From the NCBI GenBank assembly GCA_903918045.1, contig CAIXCY010000220.1, forward strand, positions 1 to 64,000: a stretch of 64,000 nucleotides of DNA. The letters run 5' to 3'. The stretch's first letter is position 1; each line of letters begins with the position of its first letter. Source of the DNA: an uncultured Bacteroidia bacterium. Lineage in GTDB: Bacteria > Bacteroidota > Bacteroidia > Bacteroidales > Prolixibacteraceae. The notes under the pieces were generated by a model, which had not been told where the DNA came from, did no database searches, and saw only the letters and a program-made list of their open reading frames with translations. Positions 11,285-19,319 of this stretch are shown here, piece by piece. Made by a program: the position numbers and the translations under genes.

Positions 11285-12724
11285 ATGAAAACAAACCGCA
11301 GGGATTTTGTTAAAATTGGAACTGTTGCCGGAATGGGTATCGCAGGACTTGGAATAACTGACAATGCATTTGGTCAGAAAAAGGGTAAAACGAAGGATCC
11401 GATTCACGATCCAGCCATTGTAAGAGTTGGTTTTATTGGCATTGGAGGACGTGGAAGTGGTCATGTTCACGATTCTATCACTGTGGGAGGGATAGAGGTA
11501 GTTTCAATTTGTGATATCAGCCAGGAAGCTATTGATAATGTTCAAAGTATGATTTCCAAAAATGGAATGAAAGCGCCCAAGGCCTATACGGGAAGTGATC
11601 ATGCTTTTGAAGAGATGCTTAAAAACGAAGTTCTTGATGCCGTAATAATCGCAACACCATGGGAATGGCACGTCCCAATGGCGATTGCTTCGATGAAAGC
11701 AGGCGTCCCTTACACCGGGGTTGAAGTCTCTGCAGCCAATACCATTGAAGAGTGCTGGGACCTGGTAAATGTTCACGAGCAGACTGGTAATCAGGTAATG
11801 ATCATGGAAAATGTCTGCTACCGTCGTGATGTAATGGCTATTTTAAATATGGTCCGGACAAATCTGTTTGGAGAGTTGATCCATTGCCGCTGCGGCTATG
11901 AACACGATCTTCGCGGCGTAAAATTCGATGTGGAGACTCATGATCTGAAGATTGGAAAAGAGGCTCATTCGGAAGCCAAATGGCGCGGTCTGCATGCTGT
12001 CCGGCGCAATGGCGACCTCTACCCTACCCACGGGCTCGGTCCTATTGGCGTTTACCTGGATATCAACCGCGGAAACCGGTTCCTGACTCTTTCGGCAATG
12101 GCTACAAAAGCCAGGGGATTAAGCAAGTTTATTGACGAACATACTCCCAAGGATCACCCATACCACAATATTAATTTCAATTTAGGAGATATCGTTACAT
12201 CGATGATTAAATGTGCCAATGGTGAAACGATCATTGTCACTCACGATACAAATCTTCCGCGCCCGTATTCATTGGGATTCAGAGTACAAGGAACCAATGG
12301 GATCTGGAAAGGTGAAGGCGGAGGTGATTGGAATGATGCCGGTGAGCAGATATATGTTGAAGGTAAAAGCAAACCTCATAATTGGGACAAGGCGGAAGAG
12401 TGGCTAACCAAATACGACCATAAATACTGGCGCGAAAAGGGTGAAAAGGCTACTGGCTCCGGTCATGGCGGGATGGATTTTATCATGCTTAATGACTTCT
12501 TTGATGCTGTTCGGAATAAAAAAGCAGTTCCCTTGGATGCTTATGATGCTGCTGCCTGGAGCGCTGTTTCTGCGTTGTCTGAAATGTCAGTCGCCAGAGG
12601 TGGCGCACTCGTCGATTTTCCTGATTTCACACGCGGACAATGGATTAAACGCCATCCTGGATTTGCCACCGATGATAAGTTTCCCATTGACCCTGAAAGA
12701 GATTTTATAAATAATACATTTTAA
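11285..12724 (+). CDS. Gfo/Idh/MocA-type protein of the GH109 glycosidase family, Tat-exported
   Basis: This 479-residue NAD-dependent protein starts with a twin-arginine signal (MKTNRRDFVKIG) and hydrophobic stretch, so it probably folds with NAD in the cytoplasm before export. The Rossmann glycine motif is VGFIGIGGRGSGH. The segments EECWDLV, MIMENVCYRRDVMAILNMVR, FGELIH and NGDLYPTHGLGP match the GH109 group, whose known members cleave alpha-N-acetylgalactosamine by transient NAD-dependent oxidation. The substrate here is not proven. It is monocistronic, with a strong terminator just after the stop, and divergent from the TonB receptor gene. Confidence 0.9.
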   Translation: MKTNRRDFVKIGTVAGMGIAGLGITDNAFGQKKGKTKDPIHDPAIVRVGFIGIGGRGSGHVHDSITVGGIEVVSICDISQEAIDNVQSMISKNGMKAPKAYTGSDHAFEEMLKNEVLDAVIIATPWEWHVPMAIASMKAGVPYTGVEVSAANTIEECWDLVNVHEQTGNQVMIMENVCYRRDVMAILNMVRTNLFGELIHCRCGYEHDLRGVKFDVETHDLKIGKEAHSEAKWRGLHAVRRNGDLYPTHGLGPIGVYLDINRGNRFLTLSAMATKARGLSKFIDEHTPKDHPYHNINFNLGDIVTSMIKCANGETIIVTHDTNLPRPYSLGFRVQGTNGIWKGEGGGDWNDAGEQIYVEGKSKPHNWDKAEEWLTKYDHKYWREKGEKATGSGHGGMDFIMLNDFFDAVRNKKAVPLDAYDAAAWSAVSALSEMSVARGGALVDFPDFTRGQWIKRHPGFATDDKFPIDPERDFINNTF

Positions 12725-12761
12725 AATTAAGAGCCAGGGAAAATCCCTGGCTCTTAATTTT
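12723..12761. terminator. Bidirectional terminator with an 18-bp perfect stem
   Basis: A stem from 12723-12740 (core GAGCCAGGGA) pairs perfectly with 12744-12761 around a 3-base AAA loop. The outer part of the stem is A/T-rich, giving a T-tract on either strand. It serves the GH109 gene and the convergent metallopeptidase gene. Confidence 0.9.
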
Positions 12762-12766
12762 AAAAG

Positions 12767-13450
12767 TTAATCCCTCCTGACTCCCATATAAATCATTATG
12801 TAGTAGAGCAATGTTGCCAATGAACCTAATGCGGCTACAATGTAAGTATAACCAGCCCATTTTAAAGCATCTTCGGCTTTGAGTTGAGTTTGTGAATTCG
12901 TTACTCCGGAAGTCCTGATCCAGATTAATGCACGGTGGCTGGCATTAATCTCTACCGGTAATGTAATGAAACTGAATAAGGTGGTCATTGCAAACAGGAC
13001 AATCCCTGCCAGTAAAATTGCAGGAAAGGTATTAATCATAAGAATTCCTGCCAATAATATCCATTGCATCCATTGGGAGGCAAAACTGACAACAGGTACA
13101 AGGCCCGAACGTAATCCCAGCCACTGATACGCAGCTGCGTGTTGCAATGCATGGCCGCATTCATGTGCTGCAACAGCTGCCGCAGCCACACTCCTGCCGT
13201 GATATACATCGTCGCTAAGATTAACCGTTTTGGTTGTTGGGTCATAGTGATCGGTAAGCTTCCCTTCAACCGATTCTATTGTAACCCCCATGATTCCATT
13301 GTCCCGCAACATCTTCTGCGCAACTTCCTTCCCTGACATTCCATTCGAAGTCGCAATCTCTGAGTATTCCTTAAAGCGCTTCTTTAACTGGTGGCTAATT
13401 AACCAACTTGCGAGCGCAAAAACGATAAATATTATCCAACTTCCCATCAT
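12767..13450 (-). CDS. YugP-type zinc metallopeptidase (membrane)
   Basis: This 227-residue integral membrane protein of the neutral zinc metallopeptidase (Zn_peptidase_2) family has an N-terminal transmembrane helix (about 4-20), the zinc motif His96-Glu-Cys-Gly-His100 in AAHECGHALQHA, then further hydrophobic helices (about 115-165 and 203-222). The substrate of this family is not established. It is a single gene converging on the GH109 gene; 177 bp of AT-rich sequence lies upstream. Confidence 0.9.
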   Translation of the reverse strand: MMGSWIIFIVFALASWLISHQLKKRFKEYSEIATSNGMSGKEVAQKMLRDNGIMGVTIESVEGKLTDHYDPTTKTVNLSDDVYHGRSVAAAAVAAHECGHALQHAAAYQWLGLRSGLVPVVSFASQWMQWILLAGILMINTFPAILLAGIVLFAMTTLFSFITLPVEINASHRALIWIRTSGVTNSQTQLKAEDALKWAGYTYIVAALGSLATLLYYIMIYMGVRRD

Positions 13451-13627
13451 AACATTAAAATTTTAGTTCATTCAATTAATAATTAATTATTATCAAATTT
13501 CTAGCCAAAAATCAATACCCTGCAATTTTGGCATAAAATATTACCAATTTTAAATACGTCGTATCACATTTTTTCGTATTTTCAAAGAAATATCTGGAGT
13601 TGAGTTGTTAATTCAAAACATAATAAA

Positions 13628-13930
13628 ATGAAAAGAATTGCTATTTTTTGCCTGCTATTTGGATTCCTAATCTCTATTTTTCCGCTCAATTTAAGGGGCA
13701 ATTTTCAAAATGCGAATAAGTCGGAATTCCCCCAGAGCCGAAAACTAAAACGACAACAGAAAAAAGAGGCAGCAAAACTTGAAGCTGCAGCTGCTGAGTT
13801 AAGGGTAAGGGAACAGAAAAAGAATGAGATTGAGGTCAGGGAGCATACTGTTGATAAGAACAAAAAGGTAAAAAAAATCTCAACAGATCAGAATCTGCCT
13901 GAAACGGTCAAAAAAAGGAACATTCCTTAG
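13628..13930 (+). CDS. Small exported Lys/Glu-rich protein, function unknown
   Basis: This 100-residue product has a signal-peptide-like start (MKRIAIFCLLFGFLISIFP) followed by an extremely charged, Lys/Glu/Ala-rich region (about 35-75) that is probably a coiled coil or disordered. I recognise no family. Its 3' end overlaps the 3' end of the convergent DUF502 gene by 4 bp. An A-rich stretch precedes the ATG. The signal sequence supports a real gene, but length and composition leave doubt. Confidence 0.5.
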   Translation: MKRIAIFCLLFGFLISIFPLNLRGNFQNANKSEFPQSRKLKRQQKKEAAKLEAAAAELRVREQKKNEIEVREHTVDKNKKVKKISTDQNLPETVKKRNIP

Positions 13931-14517
13931 TCTTTAGTATTTTGATTAAAGTCAACCCCGGAAACGCCTCCTGAGACAATAAATTTCATAGCTTCAGTGG
14001 GTGGTATGGAAAGTGGTTTTATATTCGATATCGGGACAAAATAAATTTCTCCTGCGAAGCCGTATGAAAAGGGGCAATAAACCGTAATTAATTCATTGCC
14101 TTCTACCGAAATAGGTATATCCTGGGTAACAAACCCCATTTTCCACAAACTGTTCTCCCTGTTCAACAGAATCATCACGGGGCGGTGAAATTTTCGCTCT
14201 TTGCCAATAAATGCAGAAAAAAGATCATTAATTGAAGAGTAAATTAATTTAAGGAAGGGAGTCTTCTGGAGAATGCGGTTTATAAGTTTCTTAATTGGTC
14301 TTGCCACGATAGTTTCACCTACTATTCCGAGCAAAACCAGGAAAATAAAAATGATTAGAATGCCTAGTCCGGGCGTCTTAACCTGTAATTGTTCCTCCAG
14401 ATAAGTGGACAGCAACCCATCCGTGAACATGAATATCCGGTAAACAATAAACACCGTCAATCCCAGCGGAGCCACCAATAAAAGGCCCTGAATAAAGTAG
14501 GTGAACAATTTTTTCAT
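13927..14517 (-). CDS. DUF502 family membrane protein
   Basis: This 196-residue protein has two transmembrane helices near the N-terminus (about 8-30 and 48-70), then the DUF502 hallmark segment (ARPIKKLINRI, TPFLKLIYSSINDLFSAF) and a soluble C-terminal half. The family function is unknown; plant members act in membrane trafficking. I chose ATG 14517 (MKKLFTYFIQ) over the in-frame ATG 14553 because a -7-like box (TATCTTCG, minus strand 14541-14548) would place the transcription start between the two. Confidence 0.85.
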   Translation of the reverse strand: MKKLFTYFIQGLLLVAPLGLTVFIVYRIFMFTDGLLSTYLEEQLQVKTPGLGILIIFIFLVLLGIVGETIVARPIKKLINRILQKTPFLKLIYSSINDLFSAFIGKERKFHRPVMILLNRENSLWKMGFVTQDIPISVEGNELITVYCPFSYGFAGEIYFVPISNIKPLSIPPTEAMKFIVSGGVSGVDFNQNTKD

Positions 14518-14599
14518 CCTTGCAACGATTATATGATCGGCGAAGATACGCAAAACATGGATTGGAACATTCGTCGCACATTTGATCAGTGAAGAGTTT

Positions 14600-14809
14600 T
14601 CAGGAAATTTTTATCATCGTTAATAACATCTTAAAGGGAGTTAAGGATTCTACCGAATGGACTATTCCTGCAGCTAAAATCATGCAATCGCCGGTAGTCA
14701 TATTGCTTTTAGCCTCCCCAACAGTGAAAATACATTCGATTTGATGTTTCCATTTATTTAAAGTTATGAATTGAATATTGTGCGAAATCAAACAAGTTGC
14801 GTAAATCAC
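14600..14809 (-). pseudogene. Remnant of a small cupin protein (5' truncated)
   Basis: The last 45 or so codons read like the C-terminal half of a single-domain cupin (TGDCMILAAGIVHSV then LTPFKMLLTMIKIS, matching the usual Gly-Asp / Pro-His / FKMLLTMIK ending). The first half of the barrel, with its metal-binding histidines, is missing: the preceding residues are unrelated and AT-rich, and only about 50 bp separate it from the ferredoxin gene. Such cupins often sit beside Crp/Fnr regulators and iron-sulfur proteins in anaerobes, as here. I read it as a decayed gene; a very diverged intact small gene is the alternative. Confidence 0.45.
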
Positions 14810-14862
14810 TGATTTTTAAATTAATATAACGTAAAAATCTGCGAATTGACCTTGTTCGTGAA

Positions 14863-15744
14863 TCAGATCCAATCTTCGCTAAGTATTTCGCCCCTGATGC
14901 TCACTGTGATGGCTTTGACAGGAACTTTTCTACCGGAACGTGCTATTGCCATTTCTACCAATTGAAGCAATCCACCACAACATGGCACCTCCATTATCAA
15001 AACCGTTATTGTATTTACCTTTGCGTTATCAATTAGTGCAATAAATTTCTGCAAATATACCTCTTTCCCCTGGTCGAGTTTGGGACATGCAATCACAAGT
15101 GTTTTGTTTTTTAACCAGTTTGAATGAAAATCCCCAATAGCAAATGCAGAGCAATCTGCTGCTACTAGCAGGTCTGACCCGCTGAAATAGGCGGCTCCGG
15201 GATTTATTAAATGTAATTGAACCGGCCATTGTCTCAACTGTGACTGTATAGCTCCTATTACCTGGGTATCCGCCATTTTAAATTGTAAAGGATCAAATAC
15301 AACCGTTTTAGAACCGGGGCATCCACCGCCACACCCAACTTCAACCGGGTCAATTATTTGTTGATGAACCCCCTCTTTCACCTCCTTCACCAGAAAATTA
15401 AGTTTCGATTCGTTGGCAATCAGATAACCCATCCCTTGTTTCAAATAAACAATCTCCTGATGTTCCTTTAAATGGCGGAGGTGGGCAACAACAGTGTTAA
15501 ATCCTTTGGATACCATAATTTCCATGACTTTAACTTCATCGTAGGGTTCAGCTTCGCGTCGTTCAATTGTAATCGCCCCTTCCGGACAATGGCCGATGCA
15601 GGCGCCGAGGCCATCACACATCAGTTCACTGACCAGTCGAACCTTGCCATCAATAATCTGAAGGGCCCCTTCGTGGCAATTGGGAACACAAAGCCCGCAA
15701 CCATTACATAGTTCATCGTCAATCTTTATTATTTCACGTTCCAT
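14863..15744 (-). CDS. Two-[4Fe-4S] ferredoxin-domain protein
   Basis: This 293-residue cytoplasmic protein starts with two cluster motifs: Cys13-x2-Cys16-x2-Cys19-x3-Cys23 (CNGCGLCVPNC) and Cys43...Cys49-x3-Cys53 in the CDGLGACIGHCPEGA form. A helical linker follows, then a second domain (about 150-293) with VGCGGGCPG, an LLVAADCSAFA block and a MEVPCCGG motif. The family is found next to Crp/Fnr regulators and hybrid-cluster proteins in anaerobes; a redox or sensing role is likely but the reaction is unknown. A -7 box (TATTTTTG, 15816-15823 minus strand) and a palindromic operator upstream suggest Crp/Fnr control. Confidence 0.82.
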   Translation of the reverse strand: MEREIIKIDDELCNGCGLCVPNCHEGALQIIDGKVRLVSELMCDGLGACIGHCPEGAITIERREAEPYDEVKVMEIMVSKGFNTVVAHLRHLKEHQEIVYLKQGMGYLIANESKLNFLVKEVKEGVHQQIIDPVEVGCGGGCPGSKTVVFDPLQFKMADTQVIGAIQSQLRQWPVQLHLINPGAAYFSGSDLLVAADCSAFAIGDFHSNWLKNKTLVIACPKLDQGKEVYLQKFIALIDNAKVNTITVLIMEVPCCGGLLQLVEMAIARSGRKVPVKAITVSIRGEILSEDWI

Positions 15745-15815
15745 TTTATGGGATATTTAGTGATTATTCTTCAGAAAATCTTTTAACAGGAACTGCATAG
15801 TCGCAATTCTGATGA

Positions 15816-15823
15816 CAAAAATA
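15816..15823 (-). promoter_or_regulatory. -7 element of the ferredoxin gene
   Basis: TATTTTTG on the minus strand matches TAnnTTTG. Placing its centre at -7 puts the start near 15812 and the palindrome at 15845-15860 around -40, the classical class II activator position for Crp/Fnr proteins. Confidence 0.5.
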
Positions 15824-15844
15824 GGTGGAAGTGGCCATTCAGAA

Positions 15845-15860
15845 TGTAACATTTGTTACA
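15845..15860. promoter_or_regulatory. Perfect palindromic Crp/Fnr-type operator
   Basis: TGTAACATTTGTTACA is a perfect TGTAAC-N4-GTTACA inverted repeat, the size and form of Crp/Fnr-family sites (close to HcpR/NnrR-type boxes). It lies between the divergent ferredoxin and regulator genes. It sits about -40 from the predicted ferredoxin start and overlaps the regulator's own promoter (about -26), suggesting activation of one and autorepression of the other. Confidence 0.7.
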
Positions 15861-15867
15861 CATCGAT

Positions 15868-15875
15868 TATATTTG
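15868..15875 (+). promoter_or_regulatory. -7 element of the Crp/Fnr regulator gene
   Basis: TATATTTG is a perfect TAnnTTTG match 11 bp before the GTG start chosen for the regulator. It is partly masked by the adjacent operator, consistent with autoregulation. Confidence 0.45.
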
Positions 15876-15886
15876 TAAAAAAAACA

Positions 15887-16555
15887 GTGTTCGAAATATT
15901 AAAATCATCCCCGTTATTTAAAGGGTTAGACAACCAGGAGATTAACTTGCTGATTAATAGGGTATTTTATCGGATCAGGCAATTCTCGGACAAGGAGGTA
16001 CTTGCATTTTCCGGTGAAAGGGTTGAGCGGGCAATGCTTCTGCTTGAAGGAAAACTTCAGGGCGAAATGGTCGATTATGCAGGTGGTAGTCTTAAAATTG
16101 AAGAGATAGACCCCCCGCAGATGGTGGCCCCGGCATTTCTTTATGGCCCTCAGAGCTTTTTTCCTGTCAATTTATCGGCTCTTTGCGACGGTAAAATCTT
16201 AATTATCGCAAGGAATGATTTTACCCAACTATTGGCTAATGATCATAGGGTACTAAACAATTATCTTAATATTGTGTCAGGAAGGGCTCAGTTCTTGTCC
16301 CGAAAGATTACCTTTTTGAGTTTTAAGACAATCAGAGAGAAGCTAGCCTTTTATTTATTAAATCATCTAAAACAAGATACCATGTTAGTTATTTTAAATC
16401 AAAGTCAAAAAGGGATGGCTGATATCTTTGGAGTGGCACGCCCCTCCCTTGCAAGAACGATCGGAGAAATGGAGGAGGAACAGATCATTCGGTGGGAAAA
16501 AAATCAGGTGGTGATTTTAAACCTAAAGAATCTTAGGGCGATCTTAGGCAAATAA
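15887..16555 (+). CDS. Crp/Fnr family transcriptional regulator
   Basis: This 222-residue regulator has a cyclic-nucleotide-binding-like beta-roll (about 10-120; PLFKGLDNQEINLLI, LLLEGKLQGEM), a dimer helix and a C-terminal winged helix with the recognition segment MADIFGVARPSLARTIGEMEEEQII. No N-terminal Fe-S cysteine cluster is present, so sensing is not Fnr-like; heme or another ligand is possible. I chose the GTG at 15887 because the longer in-frame ATG at 15812 would place the operator and promoter inside the gene, while VFEILKSSPLFKGL matches the usual family start. The nearby ferredoxin and cupin remnant suggest nitrosative or redox stress. pabB starts 2 bp after the stop. Confidence 0.88.
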   Translation: MFEILKSSPLFKGLDNQEINLLINRVFYRIRQFSDKEVLAFSGERVERAMLLLEGKLQGEMVDYAGGSLKIEEIDPPQMVAPAFLYGPQSFFPVNLSALCDGKILIIARNDFTQLLANDHRVLNNYLNIVSGRAQFLSRKITFLSFKTIREKLAFYLLNHLKQDTMLVILNQSQKGMADIFGVARPSLARTIGEMEEEQIIRWEKNQVVILNLKNLRAILGK

Positions 16556-16557
16556 AA

Positions 16558-17538
16558 ATGGAAAATCCTGATTACGAAGACTATCGATTAAAAATGAACA
16601 AGTTGGGAGCAGCTCGCGATCCCTTTATTTTTATTATAGATTTTGAAATGAAAATGCCTGTCGTCCTTCGGTTGGAAGAAGCGGCTGAAAAAGGGATCTA
16701 TTTTACATTTGACAACCTAAATAATATTAATAATCATTCAGTTACAAAGAAAGAGTTCACATTTAACAAGTTTCCTGTCAGTTTTAAGGTATATAAAAAA
16801 TCATTTTACAAGGTTTTAGAACAAATAAGAAAGGGGAACTCATTTCTGACAAACCTCACTTTTCCCACTTCTATAACAACCACCCTTTCCTTGAACGAGA
16901 TTTTTATTCTAAGTAAAGCCCCTTATAAATTGTTGTTTAAGGATTTGTTTGTAGTATTTTCGCCTGAGCTTTTTGTCGAAATCAGGAATGGAAAAATATC
17001 TTCCTATCCCATGAAAGGGACGATAGATGCCTCTATTCCGGAAGCTGAAAGTAAAATATTAAATGATCTAAAGGAAACTGCTGAGCATCATACTATTGTA
17101 GATATGATAAGAAGTGATATTTCAAGCGTGTCAACAAATGTGAAGGTTGAAAAATTCAGATTTTTAAACAGCGTCAAAACACATTCAAAAACTTTACTTC
17201 AGGTAAGTTCTGAAATAACCGGTGAGTTACCTGAGAACTATCTGGATCATTTGGGTGACATTTTTTCAAAATTGCTTCCTGCCGGATCGATTTGTGGTGC
17301 CCCCAAGAAAAAAACGCTTGAGATAATACACGATTCCGAGACCTATGAAAGAGGCTATTATACAGGCGTATTCGGTTTTTTTGACGGTGAAGAGCTCCGT
17401 TCTGCTGTTATGATCCGGTTTATTGAAAAGATCGGATCGGAATTTCTGTTCAAAAGTGGCGGTGGGATCACTTCTTCCAGCGATCCCGAGAAAGAGTATC
17501 AGGAATTAATTGACAAAGTGTATGTTCCGATTCATTGA
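16558..17538 (+). CDS. pabB: Aminodeoxychorismate synthase component I
   Basis: PabB aminates chorismate to 4-amino-4-deoxychorismate for folate. The 326-residue protein is the short form, essentially the chorismate-binding domain with a reduced N-terminal part. Visible: SFLTNLTFP, the catalytic-lysine motif YPMKGTID (PIKGT equivalent), HHTIVDMIRSD, LLPAGSICGAPKKKTLEII and YYTGVFGFF. The lysine in PMKGT favours aminodeoxychorismate synthase over anthranilate synthase. It overlaps pabC by 17 bp; the glutaminase PabA is not adjacent. Confidence 0.92.
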   Translation: MENPDYEDYRLKMNKLGAARDPFIFIIDFEMKMPVVLRLEEAAEKGIYFTFDNLNNINNHSVTKKEFTFNKFPVSFKVYKKSFYKVLEQIRKGNSFLTNLTFPTSITTTLSLNEIFILSKAPYKLLFKDLFVVFSPELFVEIRNGKISSYPMKGTIDASIPEAESKILNDLKETAEHHTIVDMIRSDISSVSTNVKVEKFRFLNSVKTHSKTLLQVSSEITGELPENYLDHLGDIFSKLLPAGSICGAPKKKTLEIIHDSETYERGYYTGVFGFFDGEELRSAVMIRFIEKIGSEFLFKSGGGITSSSDPEKEYQELIDKVYVPIH

Positions 17539-18121
17539 GACAATTTGTTACGAGCAACGCCGTTTTCATCGGATTGAATTGCATAATGAGCGCTTAAACC
17601 GAACCCGTACCCATTTTTTCGGAAAGTTACCCGAGATCCGGCTTGAGTTATTGCTTTCTGTTCCTGCTGTGTTAATCAATGAAACTGTAAAATGTACGGT
17701 TACCTATGGAATTGAAATTTCCGATATCGAATATACAGTGTATACCGTCAGGCAGATCAAATCGTTAAAACTGGTACCCGATAATGCAATCGATTATGCC
17801 TTTAAATATGCTGATCGGTCTATATTCAAAACCATGCTCCAAAATAATTTGCAATATGATGATATATTGATTGTTAAAAATGGATTATTGACAGACATTT
17901 CATATGCGAATACTATATATTTACGTGAAAACACATGGTATTCGCAACGGAATCCATTACTTTTTGGAACCAGACTTCATAGTTATGTAAGAGAAGGAAG
18001 GGTAACTCCGGCATTACTCACCCCCGCGGATCTCATCCGGTTTTCAGAGGTGCGGATTATTAACGCAATGATTTCAATTGAAAATTCACCGGTAATTCCA
18101 ATTGAAGCAGTTTTTAATTAA
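17522..18121 (+). CDS. pabC: Aminodeoxychorismate lyase-like class IV aminotransferase-fold protein
   Basis: This 199-residue PLP-fold type IV protein is placed to cleave aminodeoxychorismate to p-aminobenzoate and pyruvate. Family features are the N-terminal FIETICYEQRRFHRIELHNERLNRT, a DDILIVKNGLLTDISYANTI block (usual ...G.l.E.s.sNi) and a LLFGTRLHSYVREG segment. It is shorter than typical PabC (about 260) but this compact form accompanies short PabB. The ATG at 17522 lies inside the pabB end, implying translational coupling; a TTG at 17510 is an unlikely alternative. Confidence 0.85.
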   Translation: MFRFIETICYEQRRFHRIELHNERLNRTRTHFFGKLPEIRLELLLSVPAVLINETVKCTVTYGIEISDIEYTVYTVRQIKSLKLVPDNAIDYAFKYADRSIFKTMLQNNLQYDDILIVKNGLLTDISYANTIYLRENTWYSQRNPLLFGTRLHSYVREGRVTPALLTPADLIRFSEVRIINAMISIENSPVIPIEAVFN

Positions 18122-18164
18122 TTTAGATTGAATTAAAATTGAATCATAAACGTAATATTTAATA

Positions 18165-18172
18165 TAACTTTG
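18165..18172 (+). promoter_or_regulatory. Candidate -7 promoter element of the cytochrome operon
   Basis: TAACTTTG matches TAnnTTTG; a TTG 23 bp upstream (18139-18141) could be the -33 partner though the spacing is a little long. It would give a leader of roughly 125 nt in an AT-rich region with no other recognisable element. Confidence 0.4.
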
Positions 18173-18305
18173 AAAACAATCATTAATTAGCACTGTTACA
18201 TTGTCAGATTTTAAATAAATATTTTGGAATATTGCAACCTTTATAATGGGTATACCATCATTTAGGTTAAGTTTATGAATTATTATACTACAATAAAATT
18301 AATTT

Positions 18306-19310
18306 ATGCAAGGGAGTAAAACGATTAGGATCTCTTTAAAATTGTCAATGGCACTCTTATTTCTGGGTTTAGTTTACATCCAATGCCGGCATGACGGACT
18401 GAATGTAACAACACTTAAACCCGTATGTTTTGATACAGAAATTTCCCCTATTTTTCTGAATAAATGTGCGACTTGTCATGGACAAAACAGAAGCAAGGGG
18501 GGAGTTGCTTTTTATGACTATAATTCAATTTTAGCTTCTGTCAAGCCTTATGATGCTCAAAACAGTAAAGCGTATAAAGCAATAACAGGGAAAGGATTTA
18601 CACAGTTAATGCCTCCCAAGGGTGCATTATCGGAAAATGAACGGATATTAATCCGGGTATGGATTGATCAGGGGGCGAAGAATACCGTTTGTACAATTAC
18701 TCCTACCCCTGTGGTTCCGGTTGATACCACGCGTACTGGTGGAAGCACCGCCGGAGCAGTCTGCTTTCAACGGGATATCCTGCCGATACTGACTTCATCA
18801 TGTGGAACATCAGGATGTCACGACGCACAAACACACAGAGAAGGTTATACCATTATTGATTATGCTTCTGTAATGACGAATCTGGTTAAAGCAGGATCGC
18901 CAAATTCAAGCAGGTTATACACAGCCGTTGCTAATAATAATATGCCACCTAATTCTTATACAAAGTTAACACAGGCGAAGAAAGACAGTATTTATAACTG
19001 GATAAAAAACGGCGCTCTAAATGGTACCTGCACCTCCACGTGCGATACAACGGGCGTGATGACCTATCAAAATCAAATTTCCGCAATCTTATCCAATAAT
19101 TGTGTTTCATGCCATAGCGGGGCGAACGCTCAGAAGGGGGTTCTGCTGGATAATTATGCATCCGTAAAGGCCAATATGGATAATGGATCTATACTATCGG
19201 CAGTTAAGGGGATAACCCTTCAAATGCCTCCAACTCCGGCAAGTAAAATCAGCAGTTGTCAGATCAGACAGCTTGAACTTTGGAAATCCAGTGGTGAATT
19301 ACAGAATTAG
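18306..19310 (+). CDS. Triple-domain c-type cytochrome (PSCyt1-like)
   Basis: This 334-residue exported multiheme protein has a hydrophobic N-terminal segment ending in VYIQC (possible lipoprotein Cys27) and three repeated cytochrome domains. Heme motifs are Cys54-x2-Cys57-His58 (CATCH), Cys166-x4-Cys171-His172 (CGTSGCH, an unusual CX4CH spacing) and Cys266-x2-Cys269-His270 (CVSCH). Each domain also has a Met-Pro-Pro (Met102, Met213, Met307) in the right place for the axial methionine. A Thr/Pro linker joins domains 1 and 2. It is first in an operon with a second cytochrome, DUF5777, YceI and an OB-fold protein; a periplasmic electron-transfer role is inferred. Confidence 0.88.
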   Translation: MQGSKTIRISLKLSMALLFLGLVYIQCRHDGLNVTTLKPVCFDTEISPIFLNKCATCHGQNRSKGGVAFYDYNSILASVKPYDAQNSKAYKAITGKGFTQLMPPKGALSENERILIRVWIDQGAKNTVCTITPTPVVPVDTTRTGGSTAGAVCFQRDILPILTSSCGTSGCHDAQTHREGYTIIDYASVMTNLVKAGSPNSSRLYTAVANNNMPPNSYTKLTQAKKDSIYNWIKNGALNGTCTSTCDTTGVMTYQNQISAILSNNCVSCHSGANAQKGVLLDNYASVKANMDNGSILSAVKGITLQMPPTPASKISSCQIRQLELWKSSGELQN

Positions 19311-19319
19311 CTTAAAACT

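Noticed and set aside
13480-13627. Small RNA or riboswitch in the AT-rich spacer before the charged small protein
   Set aside because: No stable structure or conserved element could be recognised by eye.
15812-15886. N-terminal extension of the Crp/Fnr gene starting at ATG 15812
   Set aside because: The operator and a -7 box lie inside it, and the extra residues do not match the family; the GTG at 15887 gives the expected start.
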